Of a stretch of DNA of 54,245 bases, positions 1 to 7,593 are shown in pieces. Below the pieces are notes generated by a model. It saw only the letters and a list, made by a program, of their open reading frames with translations. It did not search any database and had not been told where the DNA came from. This DNA is from an uncultured Myxococcaceae bacterium (GTDB lineage: Bacteria > Myxococcota_A > Polyangia > Polyangiales > Ga0077539). Each line of letters opens with the position of its first letter. The first letter of the stretch is position 1. Location of the stretch: contig CAMFHP010000049.1 in assembly GCA_945952225.1 (NCBI GenBank), positions 1-54,245 of the forward strand, written 5' to 3'. Position numbers and translations under genes: made by a program.

Positions 1-53
1 TGCACACGTCTGCAACCGTCGCGTGCGGGATGGGTTGCACACGTCTGCAACCG
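1..53. repeat. Duplicated operator-like palindrome, first copy cut by the window edge
   Basis: An 18-base block reading TGCACACGTCTGCAACCG occurs at 1-18 and again at 36-53, a 35-base period. The second copy sits in a fuller inverted repeat at 33-52, with 7-base arms GGTTGCA and TGCAACC around CACGTC. The first copy probably has the same left arm beyond the window edge. No gene overlaps it. Two spaced copies of a dyad look like a paired binding site for a dimeric regulator, which is inference. No known consensus was recognised. Confidence 0.6.
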
Positions 54-89
54 GCCCTCACGAGGTGATGGAGTGCGCTTCGAAATGCG

Positions 90-129
90 ACACGGCGCGC
101 ACCTCCGTTGCGGGAGACACGCGCCGTGT
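90..129 (-). terminator. Hairpin downstream of rplI, probable operon terminator
   Basis: Perfect 10-base arms ACACGGCGCG (90-99) and CGCGCCGTGT (120-129) enclose a smaller CTCC/GGAG pairing. The hairpin lies 37 bases beyond the end of rplI, where the rpsF-rpsR-rplI transcript should stop. There is no clear U-tract, so it may be a Rho-assisted end or a 3'-stabilising structure rather than a classical intrinsic terminator. Confidence 0.55.
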
Positions 130-166
130 GGCGGTTCCGCGCGGGTGCGCGGAGCCCTGCAGGCGA

Positions 167-625
167 CTACTTCTCGGCGGCGACGACGGTCACGCGGAAG
201 GTCGCGTTCACCTCGGGGGCGAGGTGGGCGCTGACTTCGTAGGTGCCGAGCGCGCGGATGTGGTCGACGCGGAGCTTCTTGTGGTCGACGTTGAAGCCCT
301 TGCCCTTGAGGGCCGCTTCGATGTCGCGGGTGGTGACCGAGCCGTAGAGCTTGCCTTCGGCGCCGACGGTGCGGGCGACGGAGAGCTCGACCGCGGAGAG
401 CTTCGCGGCCTGGCCCTGGGCCTCGGCGCGGAGCTTCGCGGCCTTCTCGGCGGCGATCTTCTTCTGGTGCTCGAAGCGAGCGACGTTGCCTTCGCTGGCC
501 GGAAGCGCGATGCCCTGCGGAAGCAGGAAGTTGCGCGCGTAGCCCGCGGAGACCTTCACGACCTCGCCGCCCTTGCCGAGCTTGAGCACGTCGCGCTGAA
601 GAATGACGTGGAGTGCCTTGCCCAT
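167..625 (-). CDS. rplI: Large ribosomal subunit protein bL9
   Basis: At 152 residues this has the normal length for bL9, which binds 23S rRNA at the base of the L1 stalk and affects reading-frame maintenance. The N-terminal rRNA-binding domain (about residues 1-40) shows the family's glycine- and lysine-rich pattern, with LGKGGEVVKVSAGYARNFL. A charged Ala/Lys/Glu connecting helix follows (about 42-75), then the C-terminal globular domain. It is the last gene of a minus-strand operon after rpsF and rpsR, with only 10 bases separating it from rpsR. A strong hairpin follows at 90-129. Confidence 0.96.
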   Translation of the reverse strand: MGKALHVILQRDVLKLGKGGEVVKVSAGYARNFLLPQGIALPASEGNVARFEHQKKIAAEKAAKLRAEAQGQAAKLSAVELSVARTVGAEGKLYGSVTTRDIEAALKGKGFNVDHKKLRVDHIRALGTYEVSAHLAPEVNATFRVTVVAAEK

Positions 626-635
626 GGAAGTCCTC

Positions 636-953
636 TCAGTTGCCCGCGGTGGTGAAGGGCAGCAGCGCGATCATGCGGCCGCGCTTGATCGCCACGGTGA
701 GCATGCGCTGGTGACGAGCGCAGTTGCCCGAGATGCGGCGCGGAACGACCTTGCCGCGCTCCGTGAGGAAGAAGCGGAGGGTCGTCGAGTCCTTGTAGTC
801 GATGAAGTCGGTGTGACCCGCGCAGAACTTGCAGATCTTCTTGCGGCCACCGCGACGGCGCTGCTGGAGGTTCTCCGCGGCGATTTCCGCCGCTCCGCCC
901 GCGTCGACGCCGCTCTTGTCGTCGCCGAAATCGTTGCTGTAGTTGCGTGCCAT
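636..953 (-). CDS. rpsR: Small ribosomal subunit protein bS18
   Basis: This 105-residue protein is bS18, which pairs with bS6 on the 30S platform. The conserved core (about residues 33-100) contains [18 protein letters not shown] and, further on, GNCARHQR. The CxxC pair and the later Cys suggest a zinc-binding (C+) form. The first 30 or so residues are an acidic and Gly/Ala-rich extension not found in the shortest homologues. It lies between rpsF (21 bases upstream) and rplI (10 bases downstream), the usual gene order. Confidence 0.96.
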   Translation of the reverse strand: MARNYSNDFGDDKSGVDAGGAAEIAAENLQQRRRGGRKKICKFCAGHTDFIDYKDSTTLRFFLTERGKVVPRRISGNCARHQRMLTVAIKRGRMIALLPFTTAGN

Positions 954-974
954 GGTGCTGTGCTCCCTATGCGC

Positions 975-1496
975 TCACGCCTCGCCAGCGGCGGGCTTGG
1001 TCTCAGTGGCCTCGACCTGCTCCACCGGCTCGGGAGCCGGCTCGCGGCGCGGGGGCGGATCGTCGGAGAGCCCGAGCTGCGCCTCGAAGCTGTCTTCGCG
1101 GTCGTCTTCGTCGGGCGTGATCTCGATGCGGCGGACCTTCACCTCTTCGGGGTCGACGGTGACGGTGCTGGCGTCGATGTCCTTCGCGAGCTGAACGGTC
1201 ATGTAACGGATGACCGCGTCGAGCATGCGGAGGTTGCGCTCGAGCTCGTTCACCGTGCCGCGGTGACCGAGGAAGCGCACGTACACGTAGACACCCTTGC
1301 GCTGCTTGGCGATCGGGTACGCGAGCTTGCGCTTGCCCCAGCTCTCCACCTTCGTGAGACGGCCGTGGGTCGCTTCGATGGCCGCCACCGCGCGCGAGAG
1401 CACCTTCTCCGAGGTCTCTGCGTCGATGTCGGGGCGCAGGATGAACACGGTCTCGTAGTCCGTGGCCCGCTTCGGATCGATCTGGATCTCTGCCAT
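975..1496 (-). CDS. rpsF: Small ribosomal subunit protein bS6 with long acidic tail
   Basis: The first 100 or so residues are bS6, recognised from YETVFILRPDIDAE, the LAYPIAKQRKGVYVYVRF strand and the RNLRMLDAVIRYMTV segment. The protein is 173 residues, longer than most bS6 proteins, because of an acidic Pro/Glu-rich C-terminal tail (about 112-173). Acidic bS6 tails are known; in E. coli the tail receives extra glutamates. The ATG is supported by an AGAGGA Shine-Dalgarno about 11 bases upstream. That Shine-Dalgarno lies inside a small hairpin (1506-1519), so initiation may be controlled. Confidence 0.95.
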   Translation of the reverse strand: MAEIQIDPKRATDYETVFILRPDIDAETSEKVLSRAVAAIEATHGRLTKVESWGKRKLAYPIAKQRKGVYVYVRFLGHRGTVNELERNLRMLDAVIRYMTVQLAKDIDASTVTVDPEEVKVRRIEITPDEDDREDSFEAQLGLSDDPPPRREPAPEPVEQVEATETKPAAGEA

Positions 1497-1505
1497 GATT
1501 TCGCT

Positions 1506-1587
1506 TGTCCTCTTGGACAGTGTTGGCCCGCGGGCGCGAGCGCCCGGAGCGAGGACTCCCTCCCCCGGCGTATTCCGGTGAAGGGGG
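1506..1587 (-). promoter_or_regulatory. Structured rpsF 5' leader with three hairpins; ribosome site occluded
   Basis: Reading toward rpsF on the minus strand there are three hairpins. At 1587-1562, CCC/GGG and CCGG/CCGG stems have a 4-base TTCA bulge. At 1546-1531, a perfect 6-base CGGGCG/CGCCCG stem has a 4-base loop. At 1519-1506, TGTCC-AAGA-GGACA contains the rpsF Shine-Dalgarno. Many bacteria regulate this operon by bS6:bS18 binding to an rpsF leader with a CCG motif. Whether the first hairpin is that element is inference. Confidence 0.4.
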
Positions 1588-1647
1588 CGCGGTGAGTATC
1601 ACGGGCTTCTGGCGAACACCAGCCCCGCGTGACACTTCACCCGCGGA

Positions 1648-2223
1648 TCACTTCTTCTTCGGCCCGCCCTTCGCGTTGGCCTTGTTCATCGCGGTCTCGA
1701 CGCCCGACACCACGGCGGTCTCCACGGCGTCGGCGGCGCGCGCGATCACGTCGCCGAGGGTGACCGTCTCGTCGCGCGAGAACCCGCTGAGCACATAGCT
1801 CTCGACGGTGCCCACCGCGGGACGCCCGATGCCCACACGCACCCGCGCGTAGTCGGGACCGATGGAGGCCGTGATGTCACGGAGCCCGTTGTGTCCGCCG
1901 TGGCCTCCCCCGAGCTTCGCGCGCACGTCGCCGAAGGCCAGGTCGAGGTCGTCGTGAATCACCAGCACGTCGTGGGGCTTGAGTCCGAGCTGCTGCACCG
2001 CGCGCTGCACCGAGCGCCCCGAGAGGTTCATGAACGTGCTCGGCTTGAGCAGCGTGACCTCGTGGCCCGCGAGGATTCCGCGCGCGGCCACGCCGACGAA
2101 CTTCTCGCGCCACTCCGACGCCGACGCGCGCTGGTGGAGCTCGTCGACCACGACGAAGCCCGCGTTGTGACGGTGGTTGCGGTACTGCGGGCCGGGGTTG
2201 CCCAGCCCCACGATGAGCTTCAT
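1648..2223 (-). CDS. pth: Peptidyl-tRNA hydrolase
   Basis: This 191-residue protein has the normal length for bacterial Pth, which cleaves peptidyl-tRNA dropped by ribosomes. The family motifs are in place: VGLGNPGPQY at the N-terminus, catalytic His19 in HRHNAGF, Asn66 in STFMNLSG, Asp91 in IHDDLDL and Asn112 in GGHNGLRD. These correspond to E. coli His20, Asn68, Asp93 and Asn114. The C-terminus ends in a Lys/Gly-rich tail. The gene lies between rplY upstream and rpsF downstream, all on the minus strand, and the rplY-pth pairing is common. Confidence 0.96.
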   Translation of the reverse strand: MKLIVGLGNPGPQYRNHRHNAGFVVVDELHQRASASEWREKFVGVAARGILAGHEVTLLKPSTFMNLSGRSVQRAVQQLGLKPHDVLVIHDDLDLAFGDVRAKLGGGHGGHNGLRDITASIGPDYARVRVGIGRPAVGTVESYVLSGFSRDETVTLGDVIARAADAVETAVVSGVETAMNKANAKGGPKKK

Positions 2224-2352
2224 CTCGCGAGGTCCGTCGTCGGGTGCAGGGGATGAGACCGCGGTGTGTCGGTCAGCACAAAGCCGCCGCCCGCGGTGAG
2301 GTGCGAGCGACGGCTTCGTGGGCGCGGAGCGAGGGGCCCCGCGGGGCGATGA

Positions 2353-3039
2353 TCACTTCTTCTTCGCGGCGGGCGCGGCGGCCTTGGCGTCCTTCGCGGG
2401 CGCGGCCTTGGCGTCCTTCGCGGGCGCGGCGGCCTTGGCAGCCGCGGCGGGCGCCTCGGCGGCGGCCTTGTCGTCCTTCTCGGGGGCGACGATCGAGGCG
2501 AGCGTCTGGCCCGCGTCGTACTTCACCGCCACGCCCTCGGGGAGCGAGAGTTCACGCACGTGGAAGCCCTGACCGAGCTCCAGGTTCGTGACGTCGGCTT
2601 CGATCTTCGCGGGGATCTTGTCGGGCGTCGTGAGCACCGGGAGCTCGCGGTACACCTGACGGAGGATGCCGCCCTGCTGGGCGACGCCCTTGGCCTTGCC
2701 CGTGAGCACGAAGGGCACGCGCACGAGCACCTTGCGGTCGAGGGTGACCTTGTAGAAGTCCGCGTGGAGGATCTGACGCGTGAGGGGGTGGTGCTCGTAC
2801 GACTTGAGCAGCGCGAGCGAGGTCTTGCCGTCGATGTCGAGGGTGACCACCGTGTTGCGGCCGAGGGGCGCCGAGAGGATGGACTTCACGTCCTTCGCGA
2901 CGACGGCGATCGGGGTCGCTTCTTCGCCCGGGCCGTAGATCACGGCGGGGACCTTGCCATCGTAGCGGACGCGGCGGGCGGGGCCCTTGCCAGTGGCGGC
3001 GCGCGCGGTCGCGGGGATCGTGATGTTCGTGATGGTCAT
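2353..3039 (-). CDS. rplY: Large ribosomal subunit protein bL25, CTC-type
   Basis: This is the long CTC/TL5-type bL25 (228 residues from the chosen start), which binds 5S rRNA. The N-terminal domain includes KVPAVIYGPGEEATPIAV, then the LKSYEHHPLTRQILHADFY strand, and a C-terminal TL5-type domain follows (about 95-190). The last 40 or so residues are low-complexity Ala/Lys/Pro with repeated PAKDAKA units, encoded by near-identical short DNA repeats. The ATG at 3039 is preferred over 3063 because an AAAGGA lies 11 bases before it and the first conserved residues follow directly. Confidence 0.95.
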   Translation of the reverse strand: MTITNITIPATARAATGKGPARRVRYDGKVPAVIYGPGEEATPIAVVAKDVKSILSAPLGRNTVVTLDIDGKTSLALLKSYEHHPLTRQILHADFYKVTLDRKVLVRVPFVLTGKAKGVAQQGGILRQVYRELPVLTTPDKIPAKIEADVTNLELGQGFHVRELSLPEGVAVKYDAGQTLASIVAPEKDDKAAAEAPAAAAKAAAPAKDAKAAPAKDAKAAAPAAKKK

Positions 3040-3314
3040 GGAATCAACGGTCCTTTCCCCCATCCGTTCGGCGGAACAGCCCGCTTCACGGCCGTGGGTC
3101 CTCGGGCGTCTCCGCCTCGAAGGGGCGCGACGGTTACCGCAACCCTCGCGCGATGTCCAGACGCCCTCTGCGCGCGTGTTTCAAGACGCCTCGCGCGTCG
3201 TGTGGGAGCGCCGCGGTGCCCGAATCCCGCGCCGCGTTCGCGGGTCATTCCCCGATGGGACCTCACGTTTCACCGCGTAGGTCCGATGCACCCGATGTGG
3301 CATCCGTATCGTTG
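3040..3314. other. Divergent intergenic region between rplY and a histidine kinase
   Basis: About 275 bases separate the two divergent genes and should hold both promoters. The kinase frame stays open back to 3153, but that segment lacks recognisable protein features and is Arg/Pro-rich, so it is treated as non-coding. A short dyad GGTT-ACCGC-AACC lies at about 3134-3146. No convincing -35/-10 pair or known operator was seen. Confidence 0.5.
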
Positions 3315-5087
3315 ATGCGAGAGTCCTTACGCGCGCTTGGCGAGCTCCCCCTCCGCGCCCGCGACGCGTTCCTCCCGTCTGCACTCACCGCCTCGCCCGA
3401 CACCGACGCCGACCTCGCGCATCGCACCCTCCGCCGCCGCACGCGCCGCTTCGTCTCCCTGCTCCTCGTGCTCGCGCTCGCGAGCCTCGCCTCGACGCTG
3501 CTCCTCCTCGTCGCGGGTCTCGTCCCCTCGTCGCTCGGCGCGCTGGTCATCACCGCGCTCCTTGCCGTGCTGCTGGCGCAGATCCGCCGCGGGGCGCGCT
3601 TCGAAGTCCTCGGCTCCGCGCTCGTGTGCGTGATGCAGGTGCTCGGCGCGGTGATGGGCCTCTCGTCGGGCGCGCACGGCATGGTCTCGCTCTTCTGGGT
3701 CGCGCTCGGCCCCACGCTCACGCTCTCGATCACGGGCCCCCGCGGCGCGCGCTTCTCGCTGGTGTTCACCGCGCTCCTGCTCGGCGCGTCGATCGTGTGC
3801 ATGTACGACGGGCTCGTCACGCCGTGGGTCGACCTGCACGCGCGCCCCGGCGCCCACGTCGGCTCGTTGCTCGGCGCGATGGTGACCTACTTCGCCCTCG
3901 TGCGCGCCTACGAGCACGAGGCCGAGGAGACCATCCGCGAGCTCGAACGCAACAACGCCGCCCTGCGCGAGGCGCGCGTCATCGCCGAGGCCGCGAGCCG
4001 CGCGAAGGGAGAGTTCCTCGCGGTGATGAGCCACGAGATCCGAACGCCCATGAACGGCGTGTTGGGCATGACGGCGGTGATGCTCCACGACGACCTGCCC
4101 GAGCGCGTGCGAGAGGGGCTGCTCACGATCCGCGAGAGCGGCGACACCCTCATGGCCGTGCTCAACGACGTGCTCGATTTCTCGCGCATCGAGAGCGGTC
4201 GGCTGGAGCTCGAGAGCGTTCCCCTCGACCTCGCCGCGGAGCTGCGCACGGTGTCGGCGCTCCTCGCGTCGACGGCGCGCGAGCGCGGCAATCGGTACAG
4301 CACCGAGGTCGACGCCGCGGTGCCGAAATACGTGCTCGGCGACCCCCTGCGGCTCCGTCAGGTGGTGCTCAACCTCGTGTCGAACGGGCTGAAATTTACG
4401 CGCGACGGCGAGGTGGGCGTGCGCGCGTCGGTCGACGGCGAGCGGCTCCGCATCGACGTGCGCGACACGGGCATCGGCGTGGCGCCCGAGGTGCTCCCGA
4501 CGCTGTTCACCGCGTTCAAGCAGGCTGACGCGAGCACCACGCGGCGCTTCGGCGGCACGGGCCTCGGGCTCGCGATCGTGCGGCAGCTCGTCGACGCGAT
4601 GGGGGGCCACGTCTCGGTCACGAGCGAGGTCGGTCGGGGGAGCGTGTTCACCGTGATGCTCCCGCTGCGCGAGGCCGCGCGGCCCACGCCCTCCGAGCGC
4701 GACGAGACCGGTCCGACACGGCGCCTGCGCGTGCTCGTGGCCGAGGACAACGCCATCAACCAGAAGGTCGCCACGCTGCTGCTCGAACGGCTCGGCCACG
4801 CGGTCACCGTCGTCGACGACGGACGCAAGGCCGTCGAGGCCGCCCTCGCCGACACCTTCGACCTCGTGCTCATGGACTGCCACATGCCCGTGATGGACGG
4901 CTTCGAAGCCACGCGCGCGCTGCGTGAGGCCGGCGACCGCACGCCCGTGGTCGCGCTCACCGCCGCGTCGCTGCCCGAGGAGCGCGCGCGGTGCCTGGCG
5001 TCGGGGATGGAAGACGTGGTGCTGAAGCCCGTGCGGAGGCCCGAGCTCGCGCAGGTGCTCGCGCGCTACAGCCCGCGGCGCGGTTGA
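3315..5087 (+). CDS. Membrane-bound hybrid sensor histidine kinase
   Basis: From the ATG at 3315 the protein has 590 residues. The N-terminal part (about 38-200) is a bundle of roughly six hydrophobic segments with almost no periplasmic loops, so the stimulus is probably sensed in the membrane. A short coiled coil follows, then HisKA with His240 in MSHEIRTPMNG. The ATPase domain has LNLVSNGLKFT, DTGIGV and GGTGLGLAIV. The receiver domain (about 472-588) has phosphoacceptor Asp521 in LVLMDCHMPVMDG and the late Lys in VVLKPVRRPE. No Hpt or output domain is present and no response regulator is adjacent, so the downstream partner is unknown. The start lacks a clear ribosome site. Confidence 0.9.
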   Translation: MRESLRALGELPLRARDAFLPSALTASPDTDADLAHRTLRRRTRRFVSLLLVLALASLASTLLLLVAGLVPSSLGALVITALLAVLLAQIRRGARFEVLGSALVCVMQVLGAVMGLSSGAHGMVSLFWVALGPTLTLSITGPRGARFSLVFTALLLGASIVCMYDGLVTPWVDLHARPGAHVGSLLGAMVTYFALVRAYEHEAEETIRELERNNAALREARVIAEAASRAKGEFLAVMSHEIRTPMNGVLGMTAVMLHDDLPERVREGLLTIRESGDTLMAVLNDVLDFSRIESGRLELESVPLDLAAELRTVSALLASTARERGNRYSTEVDAAVPKYVLGDPLRLRQVVLNLVSNGLKFTRDGEVGVRASVDGERLRIDVRDTGIGVAPEVLPTLFTAFKQADASTTRRFGGTGLGLAIVRQLVDAMGGHVSVTSEVGRGSVFTVMLPLREAARPTPSERDETGPTRRLRVLVAEDNAINQKVATLLLERLGHAVTVVDDGRKAVEAALADTFDLVLMDCHMPVMDGFEATRALREAGDRTPVVALTAASLPEERARCLASGMEDVVLKPVRRPELAQVLARYSPRRG

Positions 5088-5115
5088 CTCGCAGCGGGCA
5101 GCGCGCGGCGCGCGG

Positions 5116-6057
5116 TCAGACGAAGAGCGAGCTGATCGAGTCGCTGTTGTGGATGCGCCGCACGGCCTCGCCGAGCAGCTTCGACACCGTGGCCACGCGG
5201 AACTTCGCGCAGGCCTTCGCCTCGTCGCGCAGGGGGATCGTGTCGGTGACGATCACCTCGGTGAGCGGCGAGTCGACGATGCGGTTCACCGCGGGGCCCG
5301 AGAGCACCGCGTGGGTGGCCGCCGCGTAGATCTTGCGAGCGCCCTGCTCGTGGAGCGCGCGCGCCGCGTTGGTGAGCGTGCCCGCCGTGTCGATCATGTC
5401 GTCGAGGAGCACGCAGTCGCGGCCCTTCACGTCGCCGATGATGTGCATCACCTCGCTGACGTTGGCGCGCTCGCGGCGCTTGTCGATGATCGCCAGCGAG
5501 GCGTTGAGGCGCTTGGCGTAGGCGCGCGCGCGCTCGACGCCGCCGGCATCGGGCGAGACCATCACCGCGTCCTGCAGGGGCATCTGGCGCAGGCTCTCGA
5601 GGAGCACGGGCATCGCGTAGAGGTTGTCGACGGGCACGTTGAAGAAGCCCTGGATCTGCCCCGCGTGCAGGTCGACGGTCACCACGCGGTCGATGCCCGA
5701 CGTGGAGATGAGATCGGCCACGAGCTTCGCGGTGATGGGCGTGCGGCCGGCGACCTTGCGGTCCTGACGGGCGTAGCCGTAGTAGGGCATGATGGCCGTG
5801 ATGCTCGCGGCGCTCGAACGGCGCAGGGCGTCGGCCATGATGAGCATCTCCATGATGGAGTCGTTCACCGGCGTGCAGGTGCTCTGCATCAGGTAGACGT
5901 CGACGCCGCGCACGTTCTCGCCGATCTCCACGGAGATCTCTCCGTCGGAGAAGCGGCTGGCCTTCGCACGTCCGAGCGGAACCTCGAGGTACCCCGCCAT
6001 GGCAGCCGCGAGCGGCTGATTGGCGTTGCCCGAGAAGAGAGAGATCGACTTGAGCAT
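5116..6057 (-). CDS. prs: Ribose-phosphate pyrophosphokinase (PRPP synthetase)
   Basis: This 313-residue enzyme makes PRPP from ribose 5-phosphate and ATP, the precursor for purines, pyrimidines, NAD, His and Trp. It is recognised by the N-terminal FSGNANQPLAAAMA, the flexible-loop region ARQDRKVAGRTPITAKLVA, VTVDLHAGQIQGFF, and the PRPP-binding stretches VSPDAGGVERARAYAKR and LLDDMIDTAGTL. The ATG is supported by a GAGGTGGAG ribosome site just upstream. hisD lies about 155 bases upstream on the same strand, so a PRPP-making and a histidine-making enzyme are neighbours. Confidence 0.97.
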   Translation of the reverse strand: MLKSISLFSGNANQPLAAAMAGYLEVPLGRAKASRFSDGEISVEIGENVRGVDVYLMQSTCTPVNDSIMEMLIMADALRRSSAASITAIMPYYGYARQDRKVAGRTPITAKLVADLISTSGIDRVVTVDLHAGQIQGFFNVPVDNLYAMPVLLESLRQMPLQDAVMVSPDAGGVERARAYAKRLNASLAIIDKRRERANVSEVMHIIGDVKGRDCVLLDDMIDTAGTLTNAARALHEQGARKIYAAATHAVLSGPAVNRIVDSPLTEVIVTDTIPLRDEAKACAKFRVATVSKLLGEAVRRIHNSDSISSLFV

Positions 6058-6185
6058 CGCTCCACCTCAGCCCTTGTTCTGCGCGGTTTCGACGCGACGA
6101 GCGCCGACTCCACCGCGCGGGTTGGTTGATCGCGAGCGGCGTCTATCACCGCCCTCGAACGCGTGTCAAACCTTCGGGCGCGACG

Positions 6186-6203
6186 CGTCACACACGTCAC
6201 ACA
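6186..6203. repeat. Tandem 9-base direct repeat between hisD and prs
   Basis: CGTCACACA occurs twice without a gap, at 6186-6194 and 6195-6203, just past the hisD stop and about 130 bases before the prs start. It could be a binding site in the prs leader or promoter region, or chance in a short spacer. The rest of 6058-6212 shows nothing recognisable. Confidence 0.4.
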
Positions 6204-6212
6204 CCGCGTGGC

Positions 6213-7496
6213 TCAACGGCGTTCGGTGCGCGCCTCGACAGCCCGGGCGTGCGCGTCGAGCCCCTCGGCCCGCGCGAAGGTCGTGATCGCGTCGGCGTGC
6301 GCGCGCAGCGCCTCGGGCGTGTACCGGATGAGCGACGAGCGCACCGTGAAATCATAGACCCCGAGCGGCGAGCTGAAGCGCACCGCGCCGCCCGTCGGAA
6401 GCACGTGCGACGGCCCCGCGAGGTAGTCGCCCGCGGCCTCGGGCGTGTGGTCGCCGATGAAGATCGCGCCCGCGGCGCCCACGCGGTGCACGAAGGCCTC
6501 GGCGTCGCGCACCTGCAGCGAGAGGTGCTCGGCCGCGAGGCGCGTGGTGACCCGCGCCGCCTCGTCGAGATCGCCCGCCACGAAGGCCGCGCCGTGATCG
6601 CGCACCGACGCCCGCGCGATGGCCTCGCGGGGGAGCTCCGCGAGCTGGCGCTCGACCTCACGCGCCACGGCCTCGGCCTGCGCGCGCGAGAGCGTCACGA
6701 GCAGGGGATACGCGAGCTCGTCGTGCTCGGCCTGCGAGAGCAGATCGGCCGCCACCACCGCGGGCGAGGCGCCGTCGTCGGCCACCACGAGGATCTCCGA
6801 CGGCCCCGCGATCCCGTCGATCGCCACGCGGCCGAACACCAGGCGCTTGGCGCAGGCGACGTAGATGTTTCCGGGGCCGACGATCTTGTCGACGCGGGGC
6901 ACGCGCGCGGTGCCGTACGCCATCGCCGCGATGGCCTGCGCGCCGCCCATGTCGAAGACCCGCGACACGCCCGCGAGCGCCGCCGCGGCGAGGAGATCGT
7001 CGGTGGGCCGCGGCGTCGCGAGCAGCACCTCGGGCACACCCGCCACGCACGCGGGCACCGCGGCCATCAGCACGCTCGACGGGTAGCGCGCCTTGCCGCC
7101 GGGCGCGTACACGCCCACACGCCCGAGGGGACGCACGCGCCATCCGAGCGACACGCCCGCGTCGTCGAAGTACCGGAAGCTCGTCTCGCGCTGCGCCTCG
7201 TGAAAGCGCGCGATGCGCTCCGCGGCGTCGGCGAGCACGCGGGCCAGCGCGGGGTTCGCGGCGCGGAGACGTTCGAGCGCGGCGGCGCACTCCGCGGGGC
7301 CGTAGGAGAAGGTCTCGGGCACGGCGCCGTCGAAGCGCAGGGCCAGCGCGTCGAGGGCCTCGTCGCCACGGGTCGCCACGTCGTCGACGATGGCGCGCAC
7401 GGCGGGCTCGACGCGGGCCAGGTCGTCGTCGCCGCGGTTCTCGATCTGACGCAGGAGGCTCTCGTACCCGGGGTTGTCTCGCTCGACGATGCGCAT
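6213..7496 (-). CDS. hisD: Histidinol dehydrogenase
   Basis: This 427-residue protein catalyses the last two oxidations from L-histidinol to L-histidine with NAD. It carries VGPGNIYVACAKRLVFG and IDGIAGPSEILV (NAD-binding region), the zinc-site segment LLSQAEHDELAYPLLV with its Gln and His, and AGPSHVLPTGGAVRFSSPLGVYDF, where the catalytic Glu/His region lies. Length is normal. No other his genes are nearby, so the pathway is dispersed. It is divergent from cysS, with 97 bases between their starts. Confidence 0.97.
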   Translation of the reverse strand: MRIVERDNPGYESLLRQIENRGDDDLARVEPAVRAIVDDVATRGDEALDALALRFDGAVPETFSYGPAECAAALERLRAANPALARVLADAAERIARFHEAQRETSFRYFDDAGVSLGWRVRPLGRVGVYAPGGKARYPSSVLMAAVPACVAGVPEVLLATPRPTDDLLAAAALAGVSRVFDMGGAQAIAAMAYGTARVPRVDKIVGPGNIYVACAKRLVFGRVAIDGIAGPSEILVVADDGASPAVVAADLLSQAEHDELAYPLLVTLSRAQAEAVAREVERQLAELPREAIARASVRDHGAAFVAGDLDEAARVTTRLAAEHLSLQVRDAEAFVHRVGAAGAIFIGDHTPEAAGDYLAGPSHVLPTGGAVRFSSPLGVYDFTVRSSLIRYTPEALRAHADAITTFARAEGLDAHARAVEARTERR

Positions 7497-7593
7497 GGTG
7501 TTGCGGCAGCGCTTCTAACGCATCTCGTGACGCTGGAGAACGTCACGCCTGTTGATCCTGCGGGCGGCGCGCGGTACCTCCTCTCTCCCCGTC

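Noticed and set aside
3327..4883. 518-residue frame antisense to the histidine kinase
   Set aside because: The composition is His/Arg/Glu-rich with no domain, and the sense frame has all kinase motifs.
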